Of a stretch of DNA of 64,000 bases, positions 8,997 to 18,001 are shown piece by piece (position 1 is the first letter of the stretch; the number at the start of each line of letters is the position of its first letter). This DNA is from Kitasatospora sp. NBC_00240 (lineage in GTDB: Bacteria; Actinomycetota; Actinomycetes; Streptomycetales; Streptomycetaceae). Made by a program: the position numbers and the translations under genes. The DNA lies in assembly GCF_026342405.1 (NCBI RefSeq), contig NZ_JAPEMU010000001.1, positions 5,766,001 through 5,830,000 on the forward strand, written 5' to 3'. The notes below the pieces were generated by a model. That model saw nothing but the letters and a program-made list of their open reading frames with translations. It did not search any database and was not told where the DNA came from.

Positions 8997-9356
8997 CCGG
9001 CCCCGGCCTGCCGCCCGCGGCACCTCCTCGCGATTCCCCTCGCGCAGACGTGTGACGTTACGGTCCCGAGGTTGCACCATGGAGGTGTGGAGCACCTCGG
9101 GGACCAGCGGACAGGCACTGCGGCGGACGACGCAGCCGCAGGACACTCGGCGGACGGCGCGGCAGGCGGGACAACCGACGGCGGCGGGGCGGGAGGCGGC
9201 ACGGTGGACGACGGCCCGGGGCTCGGCCCGCCGGTGCCCACCACGCCCGCGGGCGGCCGGCCGGTACCGGGCGTGGCCGCGCCGACGCATAACGTTCCGG
9301 TGCACAACTCCGGACGCGGTGCCATGTTTTCCGGCCCGACCAGGCACCATGGACCG
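8997..9356. other. Spacer between bldM and sigma factor gene
   Basis: 360 bp. The sigma-factor reading frame is open back to 9072 (a TTG), but this part encodes only low-complexity Gly/Ala/Pro/Thr sequence and has no conserved content, so it is treated as non-coding. I see no clear promoter or terminator. Confidence 0.4.
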
Positions 9357-10121
9357 ATGCGCGACGACGTTTCCACCGCTCCCGGCGGGGCGGACCCAGA
9401 GGAGGCCGGGCTCTCCGGCCCGGGTCAGGAGTCGCCGTACGCCGACGGCCTGCCGGATTCCGGCGCCGAGATCGAGTCCGACCCGGGGTCGGACGCCGGG
9501 CCGGACACGGGGCCGGAGGGCGCCGAGCGTCCGCCCGTCCTCGGCAGCGCCGGATCGCCGCTGATGGCCGACCTGGTCGCCGCCGCCGTGCGCGGTGAGG
9601 GCCCGGCCATCGACACCCTGCTGGCCTACGTCCACCCGCTGGCGCTGCGGTACTGCCGCGGCCGGCTGGTCCGGCTGCCCGGCGGGGCCCGCCATCACGT
9701 GGACGACATCGCCCAGGAGGTCTGCGTCGCGGTGCTCTGCGCCCTGCCGCGCTACCGGGACCAGGGCCGGCCGTTCGAGGCCTTCGTCTACGGGATCGCC
9801 GCGCACAAGATCGCGGACCTGCAGCGGGCCGCGATGCGCGGGCCGGGGTCGACCGTGATCCCGCCCGACGACCTGCCCGAGCTGCCGGACGACGCGCTCG
9901 GCCCGGAGGAGCGCGCGCTGCTGAGCAGCGACGCGGCCTGGGCGAAGGAGCTGCTGTCCAATCTGCCGGCCCGTCAGCGGGAGCTGGTTCTGCTCAGGGT
10001 GGCCGCCGGTCTGTCGGCGGAGGAGACCGGCGAGGTGCTCGGTATGTCGCCGGGCGCGGTGCGGGTCGCCCAGCACCGGGCGCTGAGCAGATTGCGGGCC
10101 CTGGCGGAGGAGTCCTCCTGA
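9357..10121 (+). CDS. ECF/SigD-like RNA polymerase sigma factor
   Basis: 254 residues from the ATG at 9357; the start is uncertain because no good Shine-Dalgarno precedes it and the frame continues upstream. Residues 1-60 are acidic and low in complexity. Sigma region 2 is at about 70-150 (LALRYCRGRL, VDDIAQEVCVAVLCALPRYR, FEAFVYGIAAHKIADLQRA) and region 4 at about 190-250 (LPARQRELVLLRVAAGLSAEETGEVLGMSPGAVRVAQHRALSRLRA). Regions 1 and 3 are absent, as in ECF sigmas. The position between a wbl gene and guaB matches mycobacterial sigD and, from memory, the streptomycete ShbA-type factor that drives hrdB transcription; that equivalence is inference. No anti-sigma gene is adjacent. Confidence 0.88.
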   Translation: MRDDVSTAPGGADPEEAGLSGPGQESPYADGLPDSGAEIESDPGSDAGPDTGPEGAERPPVLGSAGSPLMADLVAAAVRGEGPAIDTLLAYVHPLALRYCRGRLVRLPGGARHHVDDIAQEVCVAVLCALPRYRDQGRPFEAFVYGIAAHKIADLQRAAMRGPGSTVIPPDDLPELPDDALGPEERALLSSDAAWAKELLSNLPARQRELVLLRVAAGLSAEETGEVLGMSPGAVRVAQHRALSRLRALAEESS

Positions 10122-10537
10122 ACGCGGGGGGCCGGGCGCCGCACGGTGCCGGCCGCCGGTCGAGGACATTGCCGTGAAGACCGTCCGCCGACCGGGGAGG
10201 GAACGCGGCGTGATCGTACCGGCACGTACGGGCCATGGAATCACTCACGTGTGACCGGTGTTGTCAAGGGGGCGCGAGTCGGCATTCCCGGTGCCAGTAC
10301 CATGGGGTATCGGCGCCTGGGCTGGTCGCCAAAGTTTCGTGGGTGCGGACGGGGTTCTCCTGGAGGTTCCTCCAAGGCATCGAGCGTTGCGGTGGCCCGA
10401 TCCTGTGCCGGTGAGCGCGCGGGTGGGACGGCGCCGTACACGGTTGTCCGTCCGCCCGACGAAGGATCAGTGCGCCCCCACCCTCAGCCGGGCGCATTGC
10501 AGTTGAATTCGGCCGGCCACGGAAGGTAACCCCCAAG
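10122..10537. other. guaB upstream region
   Basis: 416 bp with no gene I can support. It presumably carries the guaB promoter. TTGTCA at 10261-10266 is a possible -35 but has no -10 at proper spacing. TCACTCACGTGTGACC at 10241-10256 is an imperfect dyad. A Mycobacterium-like small gene between sigD and guaB is not visible here. Confidence 0.4.
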
Positions 10538-12052
10538 ATGCCCATCAACGACGGCGTCAACGCCGCAGGCGTACCCGAGAAGTTCGCGATGCTCGGACTG
10601 ACGTACGACGACGTCCTGCTGCTGCCCGGGGCCTCCGAGGTGCTGCCGAACCAGGTGGACACGTCCTCGCGCGTGTCCCGCAACGTGCGGGTGAACATCC
10701 CGCTGCTGTCGGCCGCCATGGACAAGGTCACCGAGTCGCGGATGGCGATCGCGATGGCCCGTCAGGGCGGCGTCGGCGTCCTGCACCGCAACCTCTCGAT
10801 CGAGGACCAGGTCAACCAGGTCGACCTGGTCAAGCGCTCCGAGTCCGGCATGGTGACCGACCCGATCACGGTCGGCCCGGAGACCACGCTCGGCGAGGCC
10901 GACGCGCTCTGTGCCAAGTTCCGGATCAGCGGCGTGCCGATCGCCGACGAGGCGGGCCGGCTGCTGGGCATCGTCACCAACCGCGACATGGCCTTCGAGT
11001 CGGACCGCAGCCGCAAGGTCCGCGAGATCATGACGCCGATGCCGCTGATCACCGGCAAGGTCGGCATCTCCGGCGAGGACGCGATCGGGCTGCTCCGCCG
11101 CCACAAGATCGAGAAGCTGCCGCTGGTCGACGACGAGGGCCGGATCAAGGGCCTGATCACCGTCAAGGACTTCGTCAAGGCCGAGAAGTACCCGAACGCC
11201 GCCAAGGACGCCGAGGGCCGTCTGCTGGTCGGTGCCGCCGTCGGCGCCAGCGCCGAGGCCTTCGACCGCGCCCAGGCGCTGGTCGGCGCCGGGGTGGACT
11301 TCCTGGTGGTCGACACCTCGCACGGGCACAGCCACAACGCGCTGTCCTGGATCGCCAAGATCAAGGCCGCCGTCGGCATCGACGTCGTCGGCGGCAACGT
11401 CGCCACCCGGGACGGCGCCCAGGCGCTGATCGACGCCGGCGTGGACGGCGTGAAGGTGGGTGTCGGCCCCGGCTCGATCTGCACCACGCGCGTGGTCGCC
11501 GGCATCGGCGTCCCGCAGGTCACCGCGATCTACGAGGCCGCGCTCGCCTGCCAGGCGGCCGGCGTGCCGGTGATCGGCGACGGCGGCCTGCAGTACTCGG
11601 GCGACATCGGCAAGGCGCTGGCCGCCGGTGCCGACACCGTGATGCTCGGCTCGCTGCTGGCCGGCTGCGAGGAGTCGCCGGGCGAGCTGCTGTTCATCAA
11701 CGGCAAGCAGTTCAAGTCCTACCGCGGCATGGGCTCGCTGGGCGCCATGCAGACCCGCGGCCAGGCGAAGTCGTTCTCCAAGGACCGCTACTTCCAGGCC
11801 GAGGTCTCCTCCGACGAGAAGCTGATCGCCGAGGGCATCGAGGGCCAGGTCCCGTACCGCGGTCCGCTCTCCGCCGTGCTGTACCAGCTGGTCGGCGGCC
11901 TGCGCCAGACCATGGGCTACGTGGGCGCCGCCACCGTCGCCGAGATGGAGAGCAAGGGCCGGTTCGTCCGGATCACCTCGGCGGGCCTCAAGGAGAGCCA
12001 CCCGCACGACATCCAGATGACCGTCGAGGCACCGAACTACACCAGCCGCTGA
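10538..12052 (+). CDS. guaB: IMP dehydrogenase GuaB
   Basis: 504 residues. It oxidises IMP to XMP with NAD+, the committed step of GMP synthesis, as a tetramer in the cytoplasm. The (beta/alpha)8 barrel begins LTYDDVLLLPG and carries the catalytic loop GPGSICTTR with Cys315. Two CBS domains (about 105-215: ISGVPIADEAGRLLGIVTNR and IEKLPLVDDEGRIKGLITVK) are inserted as usual and could bind adenine/guanine nucleotides. The flap-region sequence YRGMGSLGAM is intact. Ribosome site GGAAGG precedes the ATG. It is followed by a perfect hairpin terminator, so guaB3 is probably transcribed separately. Confidence 0.97.
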   Translation: MPINDGVNAAGVPEKFAMLGLTYDDVLLLPGASEVLPNQVDTSSRVSRNVRVNIPLLSAAMDKVTESRMAIAMARQGGVGVLHRNLSIEDQVNQVDLVKRSESGMVTDPITVGPETTLGEADALCAKFRISGVPIADEAGRLLGIVTNRDMAFESDRSRKVREIMTPMPLITGKVGISGEDAIGLLRRHKIEKLPLVDDEGRIKGLITVKDFVKAEKYPNAAKDAEGRLLVGAAVGASAEAFDRAQALVGAGVDFLVVDTSHGHSHNALSWIAKIKAAVGIDVVGGNVATRDGAQALIDAGVDGVKVGVGPGSICTTRVVAGIGVPQVTAIYEAALACQAAGVPVIGDGGLQYSGDIGKALAAGADTVMLGSLLAGCEESPGELLFINGKQFKSYRGMGSLGAMQTRGQAKSFSKDRYFQAEVSSDEKLIAEGIEGQVPYRGPLSAVLYQLVGGLRQTMGYVGAATVAEMESKGRFVRITSAGLKESHPHDIQMTVEAPNYTSR

Positions 12053-12075
12053 GCACACCCCGCTCCGCGGACTGC

Positions 12076-12109
12076 GCGAGGCCCGCCACCGGCCGGTGGC
12101 GGGCCTCGC
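12076..12109 (+). terminator. Terminator after guaB
   Basis: Perfect 34-bp palindrome (17-bp arms, 12076-12092 and 12093-12109) starting 23 bp beyond the guaB stop. The tip of the hairpin must open to form a loop. No T-run follows. Confidence 0.8.
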
Positions 12110-12219
12110 CCCGTGTCCGCCCGTTGACCGGCTGCGCCGTAGCGGTCCGCCGGTGCGGGATACTGGGGTCGGCCGGGGTGACCCGGCAGGTATGAGCAAA
12201 AAAACCGGAAGGGCTCGAA

Positions 12220-13347
12220 GTGACTGAGATCGAGATCGGGCGAGGCAAGCGCGGACGCCGGGCGTACTCCTTCGACGACATCGCCGTCGTCCCCAGCCGC
12301 CGTACGCGGGACCCGAAGGAGGTCTCGATCGCCTGGCAGATCGACGCCTACCGCTTCGAGCTGCCGTTCCTGGCCGCCCCGATGGACAGCGTGGTCTCCC
12401 CGCAGCAGGCCATCAACATCGGCCGGCTCGGCGGGCTCGGCGTGCTGAACCTCGAAGGCCTGTGGACCCGGTACGAGGACCCGCAGCCGCTGCTCGACGA
12501 GATCGCCGCGATCACCGACCAGGCCGCCGCGACCCGCCGGCTGCAGGAGATCTACGCGGCCCCGATCCAGGCCGACCTGATCGGCCGGCGCATCAAGGAG
12601 GTCCGCGAGTCGGGCGTCGTGACGGCCGCCGCGCTGTCGCCGCAGCGCACCGCGGAGTTCTCCAAGGCCGTGGTGGACGCCGGCGTCGACGTCTTCGTCA
12701 TCCGCGGTACCACCGTCTCCGCCGAGCACGTCTCCGGCGCGGCCGAGCCGCTCAACCTCAAGCAGTTCATCTACGAGCTGGACGTGCCGGTGATCGTCGG
12801 CGGCTGCGCCACGTACACCGCCGCCCTGCACCTGATGCGCACCGGCGCGGCGGGCGTGCTGGTCGGCTTCGGCGGCGGCGCCGCGCACACCACCCGCAAC
12901 GTGCTCGGCATCCAGGTGCCGATGGCGACCGCGGTGGCGGACGTCGCGGCCGCCCGCCGGGACTACATGGACGAGTCCGGCGGCCGGTACGTGCACGTGA
13001 TCGCCGACGGCGGCGTGGGCTACAGCGGCGACCTCGCCAAGGCCGTGGCCTGCGGCGCGGACGCGGTGATGATCGGGGCGGCGCTGGCGCGGGCCACCGA
13101 CGCCCCGGGCCGGGGCGTCCACTGGGGCATGGAGGCCGTCCACGACGAGCTGCCGCGCGGCAAGCGGGTGGACCTCGGCACGGTCGGCACCACCGAGGAG
13201 ATCCTCACCGGCCCGTCGCACACCCCCGACGGCACCATGAACCTCTTCGGCGCCCTGCGCCGCGCGATGGCCACCACCGGCTACTCGGAGCTCAAGGAGT
13301 TCCAGCGGGTCGAGGTCACGGTCAACTCGGCCCCGCAGCACGGCTGA
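12220..13347 (+). CDS. guaB3: GuaB3-family IMP-dehydrogenase-related protein, catalytic Cys replaced by His
   Basis: 375 residues from a GTG at 12220 with ribosome site GGAAGGG. The barrel of the IMPDH/GMPR family is clear (SFDDIAVVPSRR, LPFLAAPMDSVVSPQQA, VIADGGVGYSGDLAKAVACGADAVMIG) but the CBS domains are absent. The segment matching the GuaB catalytic loop GPGSICTTR reads GGGAAHTTR, so the nucleophilic cysteine position is His223. The mycobacterial GuaB3, from memory, also lacks the Cys. Canonical IMPDH chemistry through a thioimidate is therefore unlikely unless another residue serves; a regulatory or alternative role is open. It sits directly after guaB. Confidence 0.9.
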   Translation: MTEIEIGRGKRGRRAYSFDDIAVVPSRRTRDPKEVSIAWQIDAYRFELPFLAAPMDSVVSPQQAINIGRLGGLGVLNLEGLWTRYEDPQPLLDEIAAITDQAAATRRLQEIYAAPIQADLIGRRIKEVRESGVVTAAALSPQRTAEFSKAVVDAGVDVFVIRGTTVSAEHVSGAAEPLNLKQFIYELDVPVIVGGCATYTAALHLMRTGAAGVLVGFGGGAAHTTRNVLGIQVPMATAVADVAAARRDYMDESGGRYVHVIADGGVGYSGDLAKAVACGADAVMIGAALARATDAPGRGVHWGMEAVHDELPRGKRVDLGTVGTTEEILTGPSHTPDGTMNLFGALRRAMATTGYSELKEFQRVEVTVNSAPQHG

Positions 13348-13358
13348 CGACGACATGG

Positions 13359-13392
13359 GCAAGGCCCCGCCGGAGGTCCGGCGGGGCCTTGC
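13359..13392. terminator. Bidirectional terminator between guaB3 and the convergent membrane protein gene
   Basis: Perfect 15-bp arms (13359-13373, 13378-13392) with a 4-nt loop AGGT. It lies in the 57-bp space between two convergent stop codons, so it can serve both genes. Confidence 0.85.
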
Positions 13393-13404
13393 GCGTACCC
13401 GGGG

Positions 13405-13971
13405 TCAGGCGCTGATCCGCCGGGTGAAGACGAAGCCCTCGAAGAGCGCGATCCCGTAGAACAGCGCGTCCATCGGCTCCAGGACGGCCTTCCAGCCCTC
13501 CAGGGTGACGCTGAACTCCGGGCCGTACAGCTCGCCCAGCGAGGCGCCGGTGAGCTGGTGCAGGTACAGGCCGACCCCGAAGAACTGGCCGAGCAGCAGC
13601 GACAGCGCCGCCAGCACCGCGCCGGCCACCGGGAGCACCGGGTTGCGGCCGCCCAGCTTGCCCAGCGGCCAGGCGACCGCCGCCGCCAGGCCGATGACCA
13701 GCCAGCCGAACTCGCGGTCCAGGGCCTTCATCAGGAACCCGTACGCCAGCGCGCCGACCACCACCGCGCCGAGGGCGGCCGCCAGCGCGGCGCCGGCGTT
13801 CGGCGTGCGGGGCGCGGCGGCGGGCAGTGGGGCGTACGCGTACGGTGCGGGCGCGCCGGGCATTCCGGGGGCCACGTAGCCGGCCGGGGCGTCGGGCTCG
13901 TACAGCGGGGCGGCGTAGTGCTGGGCGGCCGGGGCTGCCTTGCCGTCAGGGCCTGGCACGGATGCGGTCAT
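13405..13971 (-). CDS. Membrane protein of unknown function
   Basis: 188 residues from the ATG at 13971, chosen because a strong G-rich ribosome site (CCGGGGGGAATCCGC) precedes it; the frame is open further upstream. Residues 1-70 are Pro/Ala/Tyr-rich and probably disordered and cytoplasmic. About four hydrophobic segments follow: AGAALAAALGAVVVGALAYG, EFGWLVIGLAAAVAWPLG, VLPVAGAVLAALSLLLGQFF and MDALFYGIALFEGFVF. No family motif is recognised. Convergent with guaB3. Confidence 0.72.
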   Translation of the reverse strand: MTASVPGPDGKAAPAAQHYAAPLYEPDAPAGYVAPGMPGAPAPYAYAPLPAAAPRTPNAGAALAAALGAVVVGALAYGFLMKALDREFGWLVIGLAAAVAWPLGKLGGRNPVLPVAGAVLAALSLLLGQFFGVGLYLHQLTGASLGELYGPEFSVTLEGWKAVLEPMDALFYGIALFEGFVFTRRISA

Positions 13972-14246
13972 GCGGATTCCCCCCGGGGAAGTGTGGTGCG
14001 GCGGCGTCGAAGATAGCAGCGCCGATACGCGCTCGAACACCGGCTTTTGATTACGGGTCGGGCACAGAGCGCCGGTCGTGCAACGGCGTACGCCGGTGCG
14101 GGCCCCGTCGGACGGCCGCCCGGTCAGGGGCCGGGTGGTCGCGGACCCCCTGGACAGGGGATGATGGAGGCTTGGCATGCGGAGCCCTACGCCGGGCCGA
14201 TACGCCGTCACTTCGACCGCCAGCACCACATGGGGGAACTCTCCAA

Positions 14247-16232
14247 ATGACCCAGGCGCAGGGTTCCACCGGCCGTCTCCTGGCCGGACGCTACCGGCTG
14301 GACACGGTGCTCGGACGCGGCGGTATGGGTACCGTCTGGCGGGCCGAGGACGAGATGCTCGGCCGGGTCGTCGCGGTCAAGGAACTGCGGATGCACGGCG
14401 GTGTCGACGAGGAGGAGAAGCACCGCCTGATCGTCCGCACCCTGCGGGAGGCCAAGGCGACCGCGCGGATCCGGCACACCGCCGCCGTCACCGTCTTCGA
14501 CGTGGTCGAGGAGGACGACCGGCCCTGGATCGTCATGGAGCTGGTGGAGTCCCGCTCGCTGGCCGAGGTGATCAAGGAGGACGGGCCGCTCACGCCCGTC
14601 CGGGCCGCCGAGATCGCGCTCGACGTGCTGGGTGTGCTGGTCGCCGCCCACAGCCACGGGATCCTGCACCGCGACGTCAAGCCGTCCAACGTGCTGATCG
14701 GCGAGGACGGCCGGGTCGTGCTCACCGACTTCGGCATCGCCAGCGTCGAGGGTGACGCCTCGGTGACCTCCACCGGCATGCTGGTCGGCGCCCCCTCCTA
14801 CATATCGCCCGAGCGGGCCCGGGGCCAGAAGCCCGGCCCGCCGGCCGACCTGTGGTCGCTGGGCGGCACCCTGTACGCGATGCTGGAGGGCCGGCCGCCG
14901 TACGACCGGGGCTCGGCGCTCGCCACCCTGACCGCGGTGATGACCGAGGACCTGGCCGCGCCCGCCAACGCCGGGCCGCTGAAGCCGGTCATCGAGGGAC
15001 TGCTGGAGAAGGACCCGGCCCGGCGCCTGGACGCGTCGCAGACCCGCGCGATGCTCCGCCGGGTGGTCGCGCAGGCCACCGTGAAGTCCGAGGCGACCAC
15101 CCAGCAGGCGGTGCCGGTGGCCGGCGCCGACCGGGCTCCCGCCACACCGGCCGCTCCCGTCGAGGAGACCGGCACTCCGGCCGGCGCCGCGGGCGGCGCG
15201 AAGCGCCCGGTGGGCGGGCTGCTGGGCACCGTCCGGGTGGGGAGCCGCTCGAAGGCGCCGGAGCCGGCGCCGGCGGAGCCCGTGCGGCCCACCACGGCTG
15301 CCTCCGGCGCCGCTGCCGCCGGTGCCGCCGTCGATCCCGCCGGGGCCCCCGCGGCCGCGCCGGCGGCCGGTCAGTGGTCCGCCGGCGAGACGGTGAGCGC
15401 CCGTCCCGGCGCCCGGCTGGTGCGGGCCGTCGGCGGGCGCCGGCGGGCCGTGATCCTGGCCGTGGTGCTGGTGCTGGTGCTGATCGCCGGGGTGGTGCTG
15501 GCGCAGGCGCTGGGCGGCTCCGAGCAGAACGGCGCGGGCAAGGGCGGCGCGCAGAACGGCGGCGCCGCCACGGCGGCCGGCGCGAACCCGCCGGCCCCGG
15601 CCGGCGACACCGCCTCCGGCGAGCCCGGCGGGGGCCCGCCGGCGGCGCAGAGCCCGGCCCCGGGCGCCTCCTCCCAGGACGCCGGGCCCGGCCCGGCGCA
15701 GACCACCCCGGCCGGCGAGCCGCAGGCCTCCCGGTCCGCGAGCCCGGCCGCCGCGGCCACGCCGGCGGTGCCGGCCGGCCCCGCCGTGCCGGCCGGCTAC
15801 CACGAGCACAAGGACGCCGCCGGTTTCAGCATCGTGCTGCCGGACTGGCTGGCCGACGCCGGCGAGGACTACGACCACACCAGCCGCAAGTTCGAGGGCC
15901 AGGGCGTGAAGCTGGTCGTCGACTGGACCCAGCCGGGCGGCGCCAGCGCCCTGGCGGACTGGCAGAGCGCGGAGCCCGGCCAGCGCGGCGGGTACCAGCG
16001 CGTCGCCCTGCAGGCCATCACCTACCGGCAGTGGACCAACGCCGCCGACTGGGAATGGACCTTCAACAGCAGCGGCGGCACCCGGATGCACTCGCTCAAC
16101 CGCGGCTTCGTCACCGGCGGCGGCAAGTACGGGTACGCCCTCTACTGGACGACCACCGACGCCGCCTGGGCCGCGCCCGCGAACGCCCAGGCGCGCCAGA
16201 CCGGCTTCGACAGCTTCCAGCCCGCGCCGTAG
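14247..16232 (+). CDS. Transmembrane Ser/Thr protein kinase
   Basis: 661 residues; ribosome site GGGGGAA lies 9 nt before the ATG. The kinase domain spans about 14-280 with all catalytic features: G-loop GRGGMG (23-28), Lys45 in VAVK, HRD (141-143) in LHRDVKPSNVL, DFG (161-163) and the SPERARG after the activation segment, whose Thr/Ser cluster ASVTSTGM is the likely autophosphorylation site. A long Ala/Pro/Gly-rich juxtamembrane linker (about 280-405) leads to one membrane helix (VILAVVLVLVLIAGVVLAQ), a second Pro/Ala-rich linker and an extracellular domain of about 150 residues starting GYHEHKDAAGFSIVLPDWL, not recognised as PASTA. It is the first of a kinase cluster comparable to the SCO4775-4779 group of S. 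coelicolor. Confidence 0.93.
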   Translation: MTQAQGSTGRLLAGRYRLDTVLGRGGMGTVWRAEDEMLGRVVAVKELRMHGGVDEEEKHRLIVRTLREAKATARIRHTAAVTVFDVVEEDDRPWIVMELVESRSLAEVIKEDGPLTPVRAAEIALDVLGVLVAAHSHGILHRDVKPSNVLIGEDGRVVLTDFGIASVEGDASVTSTGMLVGAPSYISPERARGQKPGPPADLWSLGGTLYAMLEGRPPYDRGSALATLTAVMTEDLAAPANAGPLKPVIEGLLEKDPARRLDASQTRAMLRRVVAQATVKSEATTQQAVPVAGADRAPATPAAPVEETGTPAGAAGGAKRPVGGLLGTVRVGSRSKAPEPAPAEPVRPTTAASGAAAAGAAVDPAGAPAAAPAAGQWSAGETVSARPGARLVRAVGGRRRAVILAVVLVLVLIAGVVLAQALGGSEQNGAGKGGAQNGGAATAAGANPPAPAGDTASGEPGGGPPAAQSPAPGASSQDAGPGPAQTTPAGEPQASRSASPAAAATPAVPAGPAVPAGYHEHKDAAGFSIVLPDWLADAGEDYDHTSRKFEGQGVKLVVDWTQPGGASALADWQSAEPGQRGGYQRVALQAITYRQWTNAADWEWTFNSSGGTRMHSLNRGFVTGGGKYGYALYWTTTDAAWAAPANAQARQTGFDSFQPAP

Positions 16233-16264
16233 CGGCCGCCGGCCGGGGTCGGCCGGTCGGCCGG

Positions 16265-16828
16265 TCAGCCGATCAGGCGCTGCTTGGCCCGGGTGAACTC
16301 CTCCTCGGTGAGGGCGCCGGCGGCCCGCAGGGCGGCCAGCCGCTCCAGCCCGTCGAGCAGGTCCTCGCCGGTGGCGGGCCCGGAGGGGACGGCGGACGCG
16401 GCCGGTGCGGTGGGGACGACGGCGGCCAGGGCGGCCTCGTAGGCGCTCCTGGCGGCCCCTGCGCCGGCCCGGAGCTGCTCGGCGAACGGCTCGGCCTTGA
16501 CCACGTCCTCGAAGCGGTGGGCGCCGGTCAGCGCGATCACCTGCAGCACCTCGCCGTTGAACGTCGTCCGGTTCACCCGCACCTCGGTGACCGCCTCCAG
16601 CGGAACCGGCAGCGGTGGCTTGCCGTCCTTCAGGAAGAGCAGCCGGTGGGTGGTCAGCACCATGGCGCCCTTGCGGAAGTGGTCGGGGTGTCGGGCGGCG
16701 GTTGCCGCCACCGGCCTCTCGCCGGGTGCGATGGTGGCCTCGACGGTCCGCACGGCCGCGGCCCGGCGCTCGTGGCTGCCGTCGCCGACCACGTCGAAGG
16801 CCACATCGATGAGATCGGTCCAGTCCAT
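16265..16828 (-). CDS. PH-like and SHOCT domain protein
   Basis: 187 residues from the ATG at 16828 (MDWTDLIDVAFDVVG). The middle part (about 30-115; AMVLTTHRLLFLKDGKPPLPVPLEAVTEVRV) looks like a bacterial PH-like domain: hydrophobic strands with a T-x-H-R-L-L/F-F core typical of YokE/bPH families. An Ala/Pro linker (120-155) leads to a C-terminal SHOCT motif LERLAALRAAGALTEEEFTRAKQRLIG split here as residues about 158-187, a short helical hairpin common in membrane-associated and stress proteins. It is convergent with the first kinase and divergent from the pseudokinase, with 54 bp between start codons. Its role is unknown. Confidence 0.78.
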   Translation of the reverse strand: MDWTDLIDVAFDVVGDGSHERRAAAVRTVEATIAPGERPVAATAARHPDHFRKGAMVLTTHRLLFLKDGKPPLPVPLEAVTEVRVNRTTFNGEVLQVIALTGAHRFEDVVKAEPFAEQLRAGAGAARSAYEAALAAVVPTAPAASAVPSGPATGEDLLDGLERLAALRAAGALTEEEFTRAKQRLIG

Positions 16829-16882
16829 GGACCGAGCGTACCCACCTGGGACACGTACGCTGGCGGGGACGAGAGGAACAGC

Positions 16883-18001
16883 ATGCTGGCGGGCCCGGGG
16901 CAGGTGTTGGCAGGGCGGTACCGGGTGACGGACCGTCCGGAGTACCTGCGGGTGCTCGCGAAGGACGAACGGACCGGCACCTCGGTGCAACTGACGGGGC
17001 TGGAACTGCCCGGACTGCTGACGGCCGTCGACCCCGCGTACGGCGAACCGGGCCACGGCGAGCCGGTGCACGGCGATCCGGTGCCCGCGCAGGGCGAGCG
17101 GCTGGTCCGGCGGGTGGCCGCGGTGGCGGCCGGCGTCCCCACCCATCCGCGGCTGCTCGGCGGCGGCGGGGCCTTCGTGGACGACGAACTGCTGTGGACG
17201 GTCGAGGAGTGCCCGCCCGGCGTGCCGCTGGCCGACATCCTGGAGGGCGGGCCGGTGCCGCCCTACCGGGTCGCGGAACTGGCGGCGGACCTCGCGGGAG
17301 CCCTCCGGGCGCTGCACGAGGCCGGTCTGACCCACGGAAACATCTCGGTCGACACCGTGCTGCTCTGCGAGGACGGCGCCGCCCTGCTCGGCGGCCTGGA
17401 CGCCGGTGTGGCCCTGGAGGCGCTCTGCGAGGAGCTGGGCGGCCCGGCCGGCCGGCGCCGGTACGAGGTGCGCGCCGGACTGCTCGGCCCCCGGACCGAG
17501 CGCTGGCCGATGGACGGCGGCCCGGCCGGCGACTGCTGGGCGCTGGGCGTCCTGCTGTTCCGGCTGCTCACCGGGGCCGCGCCCTACCCCGAGACCGACC
17601 TGCCGACGCTGCTCGGCGCCGTCCGGGACGACCGGCGGGCCTCCACCCACGGCTGCGGCCCGCTCGGCCCGCTGGTCGAACGTCTGCTCCAGCCGGACGC
17701 GGCGCTGCGGCCGACGGCCGTGCAGGCCTGGCGGGAACTCACCGACCTGCTCTCGGGCGCCCCGGAGCCGTTCGGCGCGCCGCCGCCGGTGCTGCTGCCG
17801 GTGCGGCGTCCGGAGGGGCCGCTGGTGCCCCGCCGGCGCCGCGGCGGGCACGGGAGCGGGCCGGTCGCCGACGCCGACGGGAGCGGCCCGCGGCCCCGCC
17901 CGCCCAGAGTGGCGCCGGCGCTGCTGGGGCCGCTGCTGGTGGCCGCGGTCATGGTCGCGCTGGTCCTGGCGATGGGCGCCGTGGTGTTGTTCGCAGGCTG
18001 A
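16883..18001 (+). CDS. Kinase-like protein with degenerate catalytic site (probable pseudokinase), C-terminal membrane anchor
   Basis: 372 residues from the ATG at 16883, ribosome site GAGAGGA. The fold of a Ser/Thr kinase is recognisable: LAGRYRVTDRPEYLRVLAKD at the N-terminus, ALRALHEAGLTHGNISVDTV in the catalytic loop, GDCWALGVLLFRLLTGAAPYP in helix F and ALRPTAVQAWREL at the end. The HRD-x-K-x-x-N signature reads HGNISVDTV, the DFG reads LDAG, the glycine-rich loop is missing and there is no VAVK lysine, so ATP-dependent phosphotransfer is not expected. One membrane helix (LLGPLLVAAVMVALVLAMGAVVLF) ends the chain, leaving almost nothing outside. It may modulate the flanking active kinases. 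Confidence 0.85.
   Translation: MLAGPGQVLAGRYRVTDRPEYLRVLAKDERTGTSVQLTGLELPGLLTAVDPAYGEPGHGEPVHGDPVPAQGERLVRRVAAVAAGVPTHPRLLGGGGAFVDDELLWTVEECPPGVPLADILEGGPVPPYRVAELAADLAGALRALHEAGLTHGNISVDTVLLCEDGAALLGGLDAGVALEALCEELGGPAGRRRYEVRAGLLGPRTERWPMDGGPAGDCWALGVLLFRLLTGAAPYPETDLPTLLGAVRDDRRASTHGCGPLGPLVERLLQPDAALRPTAVQAWRELTDLLSGAPEPFGAPPPVLLPVRRPEGPLVPRRRRGGHGSGPVADADGSGPRPRPPRVAPALLGPLLVAAVMVALVLAMGAVVLFAG

Noticed and set aside
9072..9356. N-terminal extension of the sigma factor from a TTG at 9072
   Set aside because: Encodes only Gly/Ala/Thr/Pro low-complexity sequence with a poor start codon and no ribosome site; start at 9357 preferred, though not proven.
10261..10303. guaB promoter from TTGTCA at 10261
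   Set aside because: No -10 hexamer at 16-19 bp; the only AT-containing word is over 30 bp away.
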